DNA of 48,784 nucleotides, taken from assembly GCA_003254885.1 (NCBI GenBank), contig QANT01003807.1, forward strand, positions 1-48,784, given 5' to 3'. The stretch is from Purshia tridentata. Lineage: Eukaryota > Streptophyta > Magnoliopsida > Rosales > Rosaceae. Both the position numbers and the translations under genes were made by a program. Position 1 is the stretch's first letter; each line of letters opens with the position of its first letter. Below the pieces are notes generated by a model. The model ran no database searches. It was not told where the DNA came from and saw nothing but the letters and a program-made list of their open reading frames with translations. This document shows, one piece after another, positions 1-11,637 of the stretch.

Positions 1-119
1 AAAAAAACAAACAAGGATGAAAGAAAAAAAACTATCCAAATTATTCAAGGTATCATTTTTCACCATTTCCTCAACTTTCCCAGTAAACAAACCAGAGCAT
101 AAAGCAATTTAGAGCCAAC

Positions 120-597
120 CTTTAACAGGGTCAATGCCTGAAACATCGAGACTTTCCAATTCAGACCCACTTGGAAAACCCTCAGCCAGCTCACTCTCAC
201 TCTCCAATACCTTCTTCTCTCTCTCTTCCACCCCAACAGTTCTCACACTAAACCAAATGGGTCTCTTCCCAGACACACAGAACCAATCACCGGCAGCCAC
301 CTCACCCTTCTCCGACCTCCTGAAAACCCTAATAACTTCCCCCCCATCTTTTTGGCTCCTCCGGACCCATATGGGGTTCTTACCCACAACCTCAAATGAA
401 ACGCCGGGCTCTGTTTGGGTGGCGCTTTTGGGTTCAAATTCGAACAAAACGTGACGACGAGACACTGTCCGGTCGTTGGTGGTGAACCCATTTCCTCTCC
501 CAAACACGGCCTTATGGCCCTTCTGTAGTACAACTTTTGAGAGGCCTTCACCTTCGATTTCCATAGCCAGAGAAGGAACTTTGAACCGTCTCTGCAT
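120..597 (-). CDS. FHA-domain protein, first exon (partial, runs off left edge)
   Basis: Starts at the ATG at 597. The FHA core is at residues 14-100, with FGRG near residue 32, SRRH near residue 46 and the following beta-strands; these are the phosphothreonine-binding loops of FHA domains. The C-terminal part of the exon is acidic and Ser/Glu-rich and ends at DPVK. Read straight through, the frame stops at 109, but an AAAG|GTTGGC donor lies at 120/119. As I recall, related plant proteins (Arabidopsis At3g02400 type) continue after DPVK, so I infer a spliced gene whose next exon lies left of base 1. The alternative is a complete 162-residue single-exon protein ending at 109. FHA identity is firm; the biological role is unknown. 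It is divergent from the plant mobile domain gene. Confidence 0.75.
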
Positions 598-2885
598 TTG
601 CCTTTGCCTTTCACTAGTTCGACCAACGTGCTATGCACGTGGTATAAATTATAATTATAACTTTTTTTTTAACAACGCTTAATTTTCTTGAGCTAAATTA
701 CAAAAAAGGTACATGAAAAAAAGATGTTATTTATTCATTTCTAACAAGTATAATATAACTTTAAAAAAAGAAGATAAAGTTGATCTTAATGTAGTTTTGA
801 TGTTAAAAATATGTCTCTTACCCCTGTGAAATCGCATTGTCATATCGATCGTAATCTAGTACAACAAATTTATAAATTACAAATGTCAAGATATTTGGTT
901 TTAAAACGAGAATTATTTTATATGTTACACGAGTATAAGTTAAATTTTAACTTATGATTACTTATGACGACTGGAAAAATTAATATCTTCTATTAAATCA
1001 AATGGTCATTTGTATATAACAACATATTTACTTAATATATATATATGAATAAAATTCTCACCTTCTTTCATTTCTTGATTTCATACTTTACAAATTCTTA
1101 TAGGAATGGAGATATTTTCCCTTTGGTTTTAGCATTTGAATTTAGTGGATTTTACTTTATGGATATATAATTCACCTAGTCAATATATAAGAGGGTTTTA
1201 GCCATAAGTTTATAATTTACAAAATAAATGTTTAATTAATATGTCAATTACAAATAAATTAATAAAATTTTTTAAATTTACATATTAATCAATATACTTT
1301 TTTATAATTTTACTTAGGTACTAACTCACTATTGACCAAAATAGAAAAAAATAAATTACATTAGATCAATTAACATACATTACTATGTAGATTTAGATTT
1401 GTATTAAGTTTGTGTTTGACTACTACGCAGCAAAAAGACCTGGGGTTTAATTTATGGGTTTTGGGCAGATGCTTAAAGCTTGAGTCATAAACTCCATAAC
1501 TAAAATTCTAAACTCTAAACCCCATTTTTAAATCCTAAATCCTATTTATATACCATAAACCTTATTTTTATACTCTAAATCAAATCAAAAGCAACTTCGT
1601 AATTTTATGCCTATAAACATGAAAAAAAAGAATAAATAAATTAATATTTTTCAACACACCAAATACATGATATTATTAAGTAAATTGAATTTATCGACTA
1701 AAGTGAGATAAAATTATACGATTAATAAACCAGGTAACAACTAACACGTAAGAACGCCAACCAATGATTGACATGTACAACACGACACCTTAAATTGTGG
1801 TTTGGTGGTAACGTAACACAAATGACATGGAGCACGACTTCGTAATTATCACCGTTGGATGGTCTTCCCCACACTACGACACGATCTCACTCAAGTCTCG
1901 GAAAGGAGAAGGAAAACGACTCTGGTTTCATGCTCATCTTCAAGCTTCTGTTAAACCAGACGACACATTCATCGTCGTCGTTTTCTGGGTTTTCCCGACT
2001 TCTTCCTCGTCTTTGAGGGTTTCTGATCCTTTTCACGAACCCTAATTTCGCCACACAGTTAATTTCAGGTCAGTCTGTTTTGTGCTATAATTCATGTTTC
2101 CAAGTTCCTATATTTTCTGTTTGTTTCCTGAGGAAATGTGCGAATTTTTGTTTTTTTTTCATGAAAGCAAGAAGCTTTTCCCTTTTTTGGCTAAAAAGTA
2201 CTTGGGGTTGTTGAGTTTGAAGTCAGTGATAATCTGGGTAGATTTTTTCTTATGGGTTGGGTTCTCAATTTCCTAACTTTTTTTTTTCAAAATATAACAA
2301 TTCATTCAAAGACGTGGGCTTTGATGCTTTGAAAGTAATACTCTGTTTGTTAGAAGCAAACTTATCATATTTGGTGTCTTCAAGGAACACAACCTATCAC
2401 AGAAAGCTTTCTTCTTAATTTCCAGTGAAGGGCTTCTGTTTTAAAGCAAAAAAATAATTTAAAAGAAATTACTAGTGATGGTTTACATCTTTGTGTCCAA
2501 GTAACCTTATTTATCTTTTAATTGAAATTTAATCTTGGCTCCATTTGAGTGTGTAACTCCAGCTGATGCAAGCCCCGTAGCCGAGCGACCTTTTATATTC
2601 TGATAAATGACTTTGCCCAGCAACTTTAAATATTCTAGTTTAAAAGAGATAAAAGGAAGAAGAAAGAGGGTCAAAAACACCTGGGGCAAGCAACCCCAAC
2701 TTAAGCCACAAGTTAACTTTGAACTCATTTATAGTAGTTTAGTTGCTACACTTTCAATTGCATTTTTTTGTCTACACTGCAATGAATGTATTGTTGTTAA
2801 ATATATGGTTATTGGCGTAACTTATGGGGATAATTCTTATGTTTCCCTTTCATGAATTTAGGATTGTTCGTGTTAGTGACTCAAA
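598..2885. other. Divergent intergenic region and 5'UTR intron of the MAIN/MAIL1-type gene
   Basis: About 600-1800 is very AT-rich with no supportable gene. A block near 1490-1570 is rich in degenerate CCTAAA/CTAAAC words. At about 1848-1860 is ACCGTTGGATGG, close to half of the dyad found upstream of the F-box genes. An expressed leader probably begins near 1830-1900: the CT-rich stretch ends at TTTCAG|GTCAGT near 2068, a plausible 5'UTR donor, with an acceptor (TTTAG|GATTG) near 2861 just before the start codon at 2886. The leader includes a possible upstream ATG frame (1827-2045) if transcription starts far enough upstream. Confidence 0.45.
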
Positions 2886-4784
2886 ATGGAGTCACATATA
2901 GATCCTGGACCATTTGACAAGTCTATACTTTATGATCAAGATAATCATGTCTCTTCAGCAATTTGGGATGGACAGGTTAGACGACAATTTTTTGTCATTA
3001 ATTCCTTCTGGAACTTTTTTTTTTTTATTCCCTGTAGTTTGAATGATTATATGTAGCGATAACTCAATCAAAACTTTATAGGAGCGTGGTGTGCTTAGAT
3101 GTCATGAACACACTTCAATGCTTGAACAATGGAGACTCACACCTAAACAAATTGAGTTAGTTGAGAAGGCCGGATTTCAGTACTTCAGATCAATTCCAAC
3201 GATTATTCTTGACAATTCACTCATCTCGGCACTAGTTGAGAGGTGGAGGAGGGAAACAAATACATTTCATTTGCCTGTTGGAGAAATGACTATTACACTT
3301 GAAGATGTTGCACTTATACTTGGGCTACCAATTGATGGAATTCCTGTTATAGGTGTAACAGTGAAGACACCCGGCTCGGTATGTGAAGACCTACTTGGGA
3401 AAGCACCAAAGGACCTAAATGGGGGAATGTTGAAGCTAAATTGGTTGAGAGATTGCTTTTCTAAATGTCCCGAAGATGCACCAGTTGAAGAGATTGAGCG
3501 CCATACACGTGCTTATCTCCTATATCTTGTGGGTTGTACAATATTTTCCACAACTACTGGAAATAAAGTCTCTGTTACTTTTCTTCCATTGTTTGAAAAG
3601 TTTGATGAAGCTGGAAATTTTGCATGGGGTGCAGCAGCATTGGCATTCCTCTATAGAGCTCTTGGTAATGCCTCCCTTAAATCTCAAGGCACAATTAGTG
3701 GCTCTTTGACACTATTGCAGGTAACAAATCTATGCCCTTTTTTTTGTGCTGGTGGGGTGTAGGAGCTATGGCACCTCTCAATGGCTTTCAGATAAAGTAT
3801 TGACTCTGGTTTTTATTATTCCTTGTAGTGTTGGAGTTATTATCACCTGAGTGTCGGCCAACCAAACTTCAATCAAGAGCCAAACCATGGTGGTTATTTT
3901 CCATTTGCTCTTAAGTGGAAAGGAAGGTCCAGTGGATCAAGATCGAAAACTAACATAGTTGCCTACCGCAAGGCCTTGGATTCCCTTCAACCTTCTGATG
4001 TAAGTTCAAATACATGTTTCTTGGTTTATATGATATTATTTTCCTTAAATTATGATGGTGATGTGATAGAAATTGGTATGGTGTTGATATTCAGGTTAAG
4101 TGGTTTCCATACAAAGATTTGGATTCTACAGTTATACCCGAAGATATAAAAAATAACATGATTTTACGGACATCAAAAACTATGTTGATTTGCTTTGGCA
4201 AGGCAGAAAGACACCTTCCTGATCGTTGCCTTAGACAGTTTGGCATGCTTCAACCTATCCCAGAGAATGTCCAAAAATGGGAGAGGAAGATTCCTGCACT
4301 TGATCAGGGATTAAACTTGTCAAGGGATATGGAAGAGTTGGAGCTCAAAGGGAAAATGCGCTCAGAGATTAGGGAATGGTTAGAGCGTCGACTCCATATT
4401 CTGGAAGGTGAGGAAGGTGTGGATGAAAGCACGTACATGGAGTGGTATGAGCACATTACTCGTAAATTTGTGGGCAGGCCTGAATCTTTAGAATCTGAGT
4501 TTCAGAGAATAGTAAGTTTATGCATAATAAGTCTATAATGTTTAATAGTCATTAGAATTATACTTAGTTATCTTTACTTAATATCACTAAATTTGCAGGT
4601 TTCTTCTATGAAACAAATAGCCAACATAGCTGATTCGTTGTCAACCGAAAGGATGGATTCCCAAGATATGAAGCTACTTGATGAAGTAAAGAGCACAGTG
4701 CATAAATGTTTGATGGATGTTGTTGGGAATTCAAAAAAGGGCAGGTGTAAGAGTGCTGTGAAACGTAAGAGAGAGGGAGGATGA
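2886..4784 (+). CDS. MAIL1/MAIN: Plant mobile domain protein, MAIN / MAIN-LIKE 1 type
   Basis: Five exons (2886-2975, 3082-3720, 3829-3999, 4095-4511, 4599-4784), all in phase 0, encode 500 residues. The N-terminus (MESHIDPGP, then SILYDQ..H.SSAIWDGQ) and the body (VLRCHEH, LTPKQIELVEKAGF, LISALVERWRRETNTFHLPVGEMTITLEDVALILGLP split over two stretches) are the plant mobile domain, the 'aminotransferase-like, PMD' family. The C-terminus is helical and basic (KKGRCKSAVKRKR), a likely nuclear localisation signal. Length fits Arabidopsis MAIN and MAIL1 (about 480-510 aa) and not the longer PMD-PP7 fusion MAIL3. In Arabidopsis these nuclear proteins maintain meristems and help silence transposons together with PP7L. 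A PP7L gene lies next door, tail to tail. MAIN and MAIL1 cannot be separated by eye. Confidence 0.9.
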
Positions 4785-6190
4785 TCCATCCGGAAGGGAT
4801 GACTAAAGTAACCGACAACTAGGCGACGGGGCTAGTTGCCAAGGGTTTTTGGGCATGTTGAAAGTTTTTATTCTTTGAGATGCAGTCTCATGGTACAGTT
4901 GCTCTGGCTATTTAATGAATTATGAACTTTGGAATCTCTGTGGCATATGCGTTTAGTTGTAAAGTAGTGCTTCTTTTAGTGTAAGATTTAATAATTACTG
5001 TATTAGTAGAATTATCATTTTATAGGTTGTCATGCTCGTTCATTTATATGAACATTTAAAAATTGCCATTAGTAAAATTCCATATTTTATTTGTAATTTA
5101 TGTCAGACGTTTGAATTTTAATGCTAAATGTTGTTGAAAAAACAAAATCTTAACGTTGGTTAATATTGGACCCGAAAGGAATATGAAAGCAGGACTTGTT
5201 ATGTAAATGTAAAATAAACCCACTACTTCACCAGGAATATCATAATTTTACTTTTACACCAAGAATCAATATTGACAAAGCTACTTAAATGTAAATAAAT
5301 CAATTTTTAATACTAAAGCCATAAATCATTGAAAAACAGTTGGTAAGCTACAATTAGGCTTTTCTAAGCACATTTGGACCATTACAAAAAAAATAAAAAA
5401 GGATTTCAGAGCCATCACTATCCCTAACACTGCCTGCTAAAGTTTCGGGCAATCAATTCATCATTGCACTGAACATCCTCCGAGGGTAACCAATTTGACT
5501 AAGGTTTGCAGGGTCTTTAAAATGAGTTTTGTTGTTGCAGGAGATTTCAATGGGCATTATCCCAAATTCCAAATATAGCATGAACTGTGAAGGATTTCCA
5601 ATTCGAGATCTTTCAAGTAGTTCAGAAGGAGCAATGAATAGAGTAACTGCTTGCATACCATTAGAACAGTAGTCGTCACTGGGCTTACTTGCCTGGATCA
5701 GCAGAGGCAAACTCCAATTCCTACAACCTCCAGTAGCTTTTGGCGTGTACAACCTCCAGTGGCTACTTGATTAAACAAAAAGTTGACAGTGGAACCAAGT
5801 GCACCTTTTTAGCACCATCGGTATCTCCACATAGAGAAACACAACTTTTTCATGCTATAGCTCATTTGTCACCTAAGCACTTAGCTCAATCGACTAACTA
5901 GAAGATGATAAACCTTCGAACCAGCAATTCTTGCTTGATCTCAGCCATATAATATGTACTTTTAGTAACACTGACAGATAGCCACAAAATTGCTTCAGGA
6001 ACCTCCTTCCAAAGTTAAGACTTCTGAAGACAATTCCCACATGTTGCAAACCAATCATATCCGTACATCCATATCTTGTTTCTGTGCATTCTCTTTCAGA
6101 AAGAATATGGGATATAAATAAGCTGTTGTCCCAGACACCGAGGCATCATTAACAATGTTTGTTCTCTTTAGTGATTCATATTATTTGTGT
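4785..6190. other. Convergent intergenic region between the PMD and PP7L genes
   Basis: Holds the 3'UTRs of two converging genes. No independent gene is convincing. A minus-strand open frame of 99 codons (5453-5752) is protein-like in composition but has no recognisable family; a short direct repeat (ACAACCTCCAGT) occurs at about 5724 and 5749. The region 5900-6190 is probably PP7L 3'UTR. Confidence 0.4.
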
Positions 6191-9100
6191 CTACTCCTCT
6201 GGCTTCAAGTCGACCACATCCTGTTGCATCCCCTTTTGATGCTGAGATCTCTTTTGCATGGCTGACTCATGGGCCCCATTCTCAACCTCCTGCTTGATAA
6301 AATCATGTCAATTTACAAGTGAAAGAAGCACAAAGAATCAAATGAACTCACTCACCCTCGTTGAAATCATATGCTTCAGGCCAGCAATAAGCTCCAAGAA
6401 ATACTTGTAAGCAGCTTTGTGAGCCTCCTGCACGAAAACTCAATTTTAGACCTCTGCTAATAAAGAAGAATTGCAACCTGTAAGATCCACCACCTGTAAG
6501 TCTGAAGGCAGAGGCAATCCTTCCACCACAGGAGCCTTTGGAACTTGGACAAGTTGGGTGCTGCCAGCATCATCCGTCAACAAAACACTCCAAGAAGGGG
6601 GATTAGACATGCCCAATGCCTCGAAGTCAACCTCAGAACTAATCCCAGGTGGAATAGATGTTTGAGACAAAGTGGTGGCACCAGTTGCGGACTGCTGAGG
6701 CAGTATAATAAAGGCAAATAGGGGCTCAATTTGTTAGACTTGATTTCAAGCAATGGAAAACTGTTCTAGAATGAGGATGATGAAGAACTTCTATGCCACA
6801 AGGTCGCAAGAAACATATATCAGTAAAAATGCACTTGAGAAAAGTTGATAAACTCAAATTGGTAGGACAATACATGAGAATATAATATAATATTGACAAT
6901 AACTATCAATGGTGCAATCATACATGTCCCTTCATGATATCTCTACATATAACACGGGCAATTGGAATAAAATTATTTGAACCATCAACAGCATACAATA
7001 CGAAGAATCACAGTCCAGAAACATATATTGATCACAATAACATATTCTTCATGTGGAAAAGAAAATGAACAAGAAAAAATGAGAGCAAAGTTTGCATGAG
7101 GTATAACCAACTTACCACTGATGCCAAGTCTGGTTCACCAACAATGGCCAAAGCTTTGTCACCATCAGCAACACAAGAATCTACCTGTTAAAATATATCA
7201 TCAAGTCTTTTTAGAAGAGAATGAAGCATTAATCAGATATATTCATTCAGAAACAGTATGCACAAAAGTAGGGAAGCCTTTTAGCTTTTGAAAAGCTTTC
7301 TTCTCATCACCCACACCTGTGCCCAATGCACATGTTCCAAGAACGAAAGGTCAACCACTTGAAAGGCCCAAGTCAAGCCTCCTTAATCTTAAGTGACATA
7401 AATATCCTTGTATGATATAGATCTTTTCCTTTTAAGAATCCCCATGCATTATGATGTTACAAATAGAACCAGATGCTATCTTAGTGTGCTCCAATATTAA
7501 TCTATTGTCCATGATTTTTCCTTTTCTCCCTCACAAAATAAAGAAAAACTGTCCTGGAATAATATGTTAAAAAATGGTTTGACCTGTACCTTTGACCTTC
7601 CTACAGCCTTGAATGAGTGGAATAAAGGACTTTCAAAATTAGGAGGCTTCAATACAGCATATACTCCTTCATTGTTATACCTCTTCTCACCAAACTGCAT
7701 ATTAGACAATCAATTACTAAGGTCTAAGACTTCTGCAGTTTATTCAAAAATGAAGTAATTGCTAGGTTAATGGCGAGAAAAAAAAAAAAAAAAAAAGGCT
7801 GTAATCAGTAAAACATAATTGAAGGTTGCATAGACAATAAATGTAAAACTAAAACATGTTAACCATTGGAATGAAGGTACTTAAGAAAAAGAAGAAAAAA
7901 GAAATATAAGATACACCGAGGAACCCTAACCTGTGGGTAATCCGCAGCACTAAACAGAGTATATAGCTTCCCCGATTCTCCAACATGATCCACACTGTAC
8001 CCACTTAGCATGTCACCAAATTCATCTTGATCTGCCCTTACATCTGGGCCTTCATGTGATCTTATGATCAACTATAGCAATAAAGGTAAAACATTAAATC
8101 TTAATGACAACCTATGAAAGGGGCAAGTGATCTTTTCACAAAACGAAGTAAAGGAGCAAGTCATATTTTCCCAGACTTACCTTTAAGTTGGATTGTTTTA
8201 GAAAAGCCTCTGTACAGTCAGGACCCCACCAGAGACCTCGTTCTCGATATGTTTTTTCAACTAGACCATCTTCCTTTGATGGATCTGACCATAGCACGTC
8301 AGTCAGTAATATATTTGGACCTTCATCTGGAGCATCTATAAGAGATCTTTGAACCTTAGATAAATCTTCTAGAGAACCTAGTTCCAGCCTTTCTTCCCTC
8401 TTTCTTTTAGACCTTCTCAAAGGGGAAACATGCAAGCTCCGAAAAAGACCTCCATGAGTAGTATATACACAATTGGCTATGACTGAAGCCAGAGGGAGTT
8501 CTTTAAAGCAGTCAAGGCATTTATTATAGACATATTCACCTTGATCACCAAATTTGGTCTTGACCTCCTCCTCAAAACCATAAACAGATGTGCAATATTT
8601 AGACTCATGGTTCCCACGAAGTAGATATACTCTACAAGGCATCAAGACCTAAATGTGAAAAAATATATATTATATTAAACATAAACTTATCAGTGCCTAC
8701 TAAAAAAGTCATGCACCTAATATCCATGAGAATTATCCACATATTGAAAATAAAACTATCTTTTGCTGAATTATTGTCCAAGAGTAAGTGCACTTAGATT
8801 CTTCAAGATCCCAAATAAACAATGCAATGCAATTTTTTTGAGGGCCATATGACCAAAAAAAATCAAAAGCATTAGCATGCAACTTGGCCAGCACAAAAGG
8901 CACATGAACTTATAACAGGTCATATATTTTTTCTAAGTTTCTTTAACAGGTCAAGTCAAAGATTAAAAGGAAACCAATAAATTTACAATTACCACTATCT
9001 TCGTGTTACCTTCCAAGCCAACAAGACCAGAAACACATCCAATCCCCATGCTCCTCCATCGACATAATTTCCATTAAAAACATAAAATTGGTTGTCAGAG

Positions 9101-10352
9101 GGCAACCCAGCATGTTCAAAGAGATTGAGTAGATCAGCAAGCTGTCCACGAATGTCGCCAACTACAACAACTCTTGAATCCTCTCCATGGCAATCAACTT
9201 CCACACAGTTTGGCTCCTTGCATAGGACACTTGAAGCAGTATCAATCAATTTATCCACAACAGAAACTGACATCACAGATTGAAAATTGATTGGGGAGTC
9301 ACTCTTTAAGGACTGTTCAAGAGAAGACATCATGCCCTGAACCCACTCTAAGGTTATCCTGTCATCCAAAGGCCACAAAAGAAAGTGCTGAAGGGTTGAA
9401 GGTGAAAAAGGTTTATGCACATCAGTTTGAAAATCTTCATTTTCGAACTCTGCTACTACCACGAGGCAGTCATCTTCAAACATCAACCCCTCTACCCGTC
9501 CAATCTGCTCCTCATGCCCAGCATCAGTTGTCCTTTCAATTTGTCGCACCTCATTCTGACCATATTCATCTCTGGAAACTGTTTCCTCCTTTGCACGGTT
9601 ATCTTCAAAAATTGTCCACTCTGCCCCTGCTCCTCCAAATTGTGCATTCCCATTGCAAGCGTGTGTTTCCCCATCCACAAGGCTATCCCGCAGCTCACTC
9701 TGACCATCTTCATATCTTAACTCAGCATCTACCCCTCCACTATACACATCCTTGTCACTTGCATAATCATCAGCTCCATCACCCTGCAACAGTCATCAGA
9801 TAAATAAAGCAACCAACAACAACAACAAGGTGAACCAACAATTCACAAATGCATATTTGACATGGTAGCTCATAAGTCATAACCATACATACCCTTTCAC
9901 TAGGTTCACAATCCAGCATGGTTGCAACTCTGGGTCGTTTACAAACAATCCCCATTGCAATTTCCTTCATCCTCAACACCTTCTCCACCTCATCCTCTCC
10001 CAACCCTTCACAAGAGATCCTACCCAAAATACTCACTACATCCCTACACGAATCCACCTGCACCCACCACACTCCAAAAGCAACAAATCAAACTCAAACC
10101 ACAACCCACTACACAACAAAAAAAAATTCACAAAACCCAACTTACCATCTTCTCAATACTCGAAGACAAGGCCTTCTTCACGTCGCTAGACGTCACCTTC
10201 TCAACCCGATTGTTCACAACTCCGCGCGCGATTTCCCTCATCATCACCAGCGAATGCACTTGCTCGTCGCTCAGGTTCTCGAAACACATTGCGTTTATGC
10301 TCTCCATGATCTTCTTGCAGTCGCTCTTCATCCTCTCTTTTCGACGGTCCAT
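6191..10352 (-). CDS. PP7L: PP7-like serine/threonine phosphatase-fold protein (PP7L type)
   Basis: Ten phase-0 exons: 10146-10352, 9893-10057, 9010-9783, 8181-8648, 7931-8071, 7590-7694, 7116-7184, 6494-6694, 6356-6427, 6191-6289; 766 residues. Residues 1-124 form two related helical repeats, one per exon. An acidic low-complexity stretch follows, then the PPP domain (about 325-620), closest to plant PP7: [72 protein letters not shown]. The metal-site motifs are altered: GDIRGQ instead of GDxHGQ (residues 333-338) and GNYVDGG instead of GDxVDRG (362-368), so metal-dependent catalysis is doubtful. The long N-terminal extension argues for the PP7L type (Arabidopsis At5g10900) over PP7 itself. 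Arabidopsis PP7L is a nuclear partner of MAIL1 needed for transposon silencing and chloroplast development. The ATG at 10352 follows a good acceptor of a 5'UTR intron; an in-frame extension upstream lacks an ATG. Confidence 0.9.
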
Positions 10353-10354
10353 GT

Positions 10355-10472
10355 CTGCAACACCATGCTCGTTACTCACTAGCTTCTTCACCGTGAAAAT
10401 AATCAATCTCACACTAATTTTGGTTTCGTAGTAGTGGTAGTTGTAGAAGTAGTATTACCAGAATTACACTAA
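10355..10472 (-). other. 5'UTR intron of the PP7L gene
   Basis: On the minus strand the donor CCAAG|GTTAGT (10473/10472) and the acceptor GTTGCAG|AC (10355/10354) bracket 118 bp directly before the start codon. Splicing removes an out-of-frame ATG that would otherwise precede the true start. Predicted from splice signals only. Confidence 0.5.
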
Positions 10473-11084
10473 CCTTGGCCTGGCATGTTCAGCTTCGGAG
10501 TTCAGAGACTTTGTGATTGGTAATGCAGAGAGCCCAAAGCGAAGCGAGTTCGTGTTTCAGAGAATCGAAATGCAGAAATCAAACGACTCTGCCCTAAATC
10601 GTTTCGATGATTTTTTGTTTTTAGGTGAATGACGGCATGCGACACGATTTTTCTGTCGTTGATTGAGCGCGGGTGAGAGTACGGGTTGGACAAGGAATTC
10701 AGGCGGGTAAGGGTACGGGTTGACCCGTAATTCGAGTTGACCCGATATTAATTAGGACCAAAAAACGACCCGATATCAATTACGAATTTATATCTGACCA
10801 AGAAAATTTATTTACTAGTTTATAACATACTCCATCAATAGATCATACATATATATCTTCTCTTTTTTCACTCTTTTCTTTCTCCTATCTTCACACTCCC
10901 TATTACTGACATCTATTTTTGTCTGATAAAGGGTGCGAAGAGAAGAGGAATGATAGGGAGAGAGAGAAATTGATCGAGATTGATTCATGAATTTCTTTAT
11001 GGCCCAACAGCCACACTTGTTCTTACGTCACTTAATATGAATTGTTCACGTGTTATGCTTGAGTAACGCCAAATGTGCATGAGC

Positions 11085-11255
11085 GTATTAGGAGAAATAT
11101 CCCACATCGAAAATATGAGACCTTGCATATTGACTTATAAGGATTTTGGACTACTCTTATTGCCAATAAAAAGTGTTTAAGTGTGTAAGTATGTAGTGGT
11201 GTTACTCTCAATGAGAGAAATATTAGGGTGTGTAAATAAAACACTTGTTTTAGAC
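11085..11255. mobile_element. Candidate solo-LTR / retroelement remnant
   Basis: Contains AGGAGAAATATCCCACATCG, then GAGACCTTGCAT, TTATAAGGATTTTGGACTACTC and TTAAGTGTGTAAGTATGTAGTG. The word 'TATCCCACATCGG' followed by 'TATAAGG..TTGGACTACTC' recurs in LTRs of plant retroelements. No second copy, primer-binding site or target-site duplication is visible, so the boundaries are estimates. Confidence 0.35.
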
Positions 11256-11615
11256 ATTCAGTCTAAAATTAATTGACAATAGGTAAAAGAGATCTGATCG
11301 TAAATAATATTTTATTTTTTCAATATGAGACAACACTTTACAATATATGAGATTTATCTAAATAACATTATTTATTTGTATCTAGAAATAGGGATTCGAA
11401 GTTGTGACCTTTATTATATATAAGTTTGTAAATGTAACATGTTAAAAGTGAATATGAAAAAAGGGGTATTTTTGTTTAATGCTTAGAATTAAAACAGTAC
11501 TGGCTGTATTTGAATTCTAAGTTATGAGTGGGATCCATCCCAATCAAGAACAGAAAATGCATTGGTTTGCTTTCACCTACAAACTTAATTATAAGTATTG
11601 CTATTAATTAAGAAG

Positions 11616-11637
11616 ACAGAACCTTATAAGGTTCTGT
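11616..11637. repeat. 22-bp perfect palindrome
   Basis: The arm ACAGAACCTTA is followed immediately by its exact reverse complement with no spacer. It lies in non-coding DNA more than 1 kb upstream of PP7L. It could form a small cruciform or bind a dimeric protein; no known site is recognised. Confidence 0.8.

Noticed and set aside
1490..1575. Telomere-like CCTAAA words
   Set aside because: Spacing is irregular and no two perfect CCCTAAA units are adjacent; best read as AT-rich low-complexity DNA, not an interstitial telomere.
5453..5752. Minus-strand 99-codon open frame (contains PSELLERSRIGNPSQF)
   Set aside because: Looks somewhat protein-like, but no family is recognised, and upstream sequence in frame has stops; probably PP7L downstream sequence or a decayed exon.
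9291..9803. Long plus-strand open frames (170 and 101 codons)
   Set aside because: They are antisense to PP7L exon 3 and have shadow-frame composition (His/Leu/Pro-rich).
10353..10412. N-terminal extension of PP7L (reads RLIIFTVKKLV before MDRR)
   Set aside because: No ATG at its start, and a GTTGCAG acceptor lies just before MDRR; it is intron sequence.
9918..10431. Plus-strand open frames of 154 and 169 codons
   Set aside because: Antisense to PP7L exons 1-2 and intron; low-complexity Thr/Ser/Pro/His content, no family.
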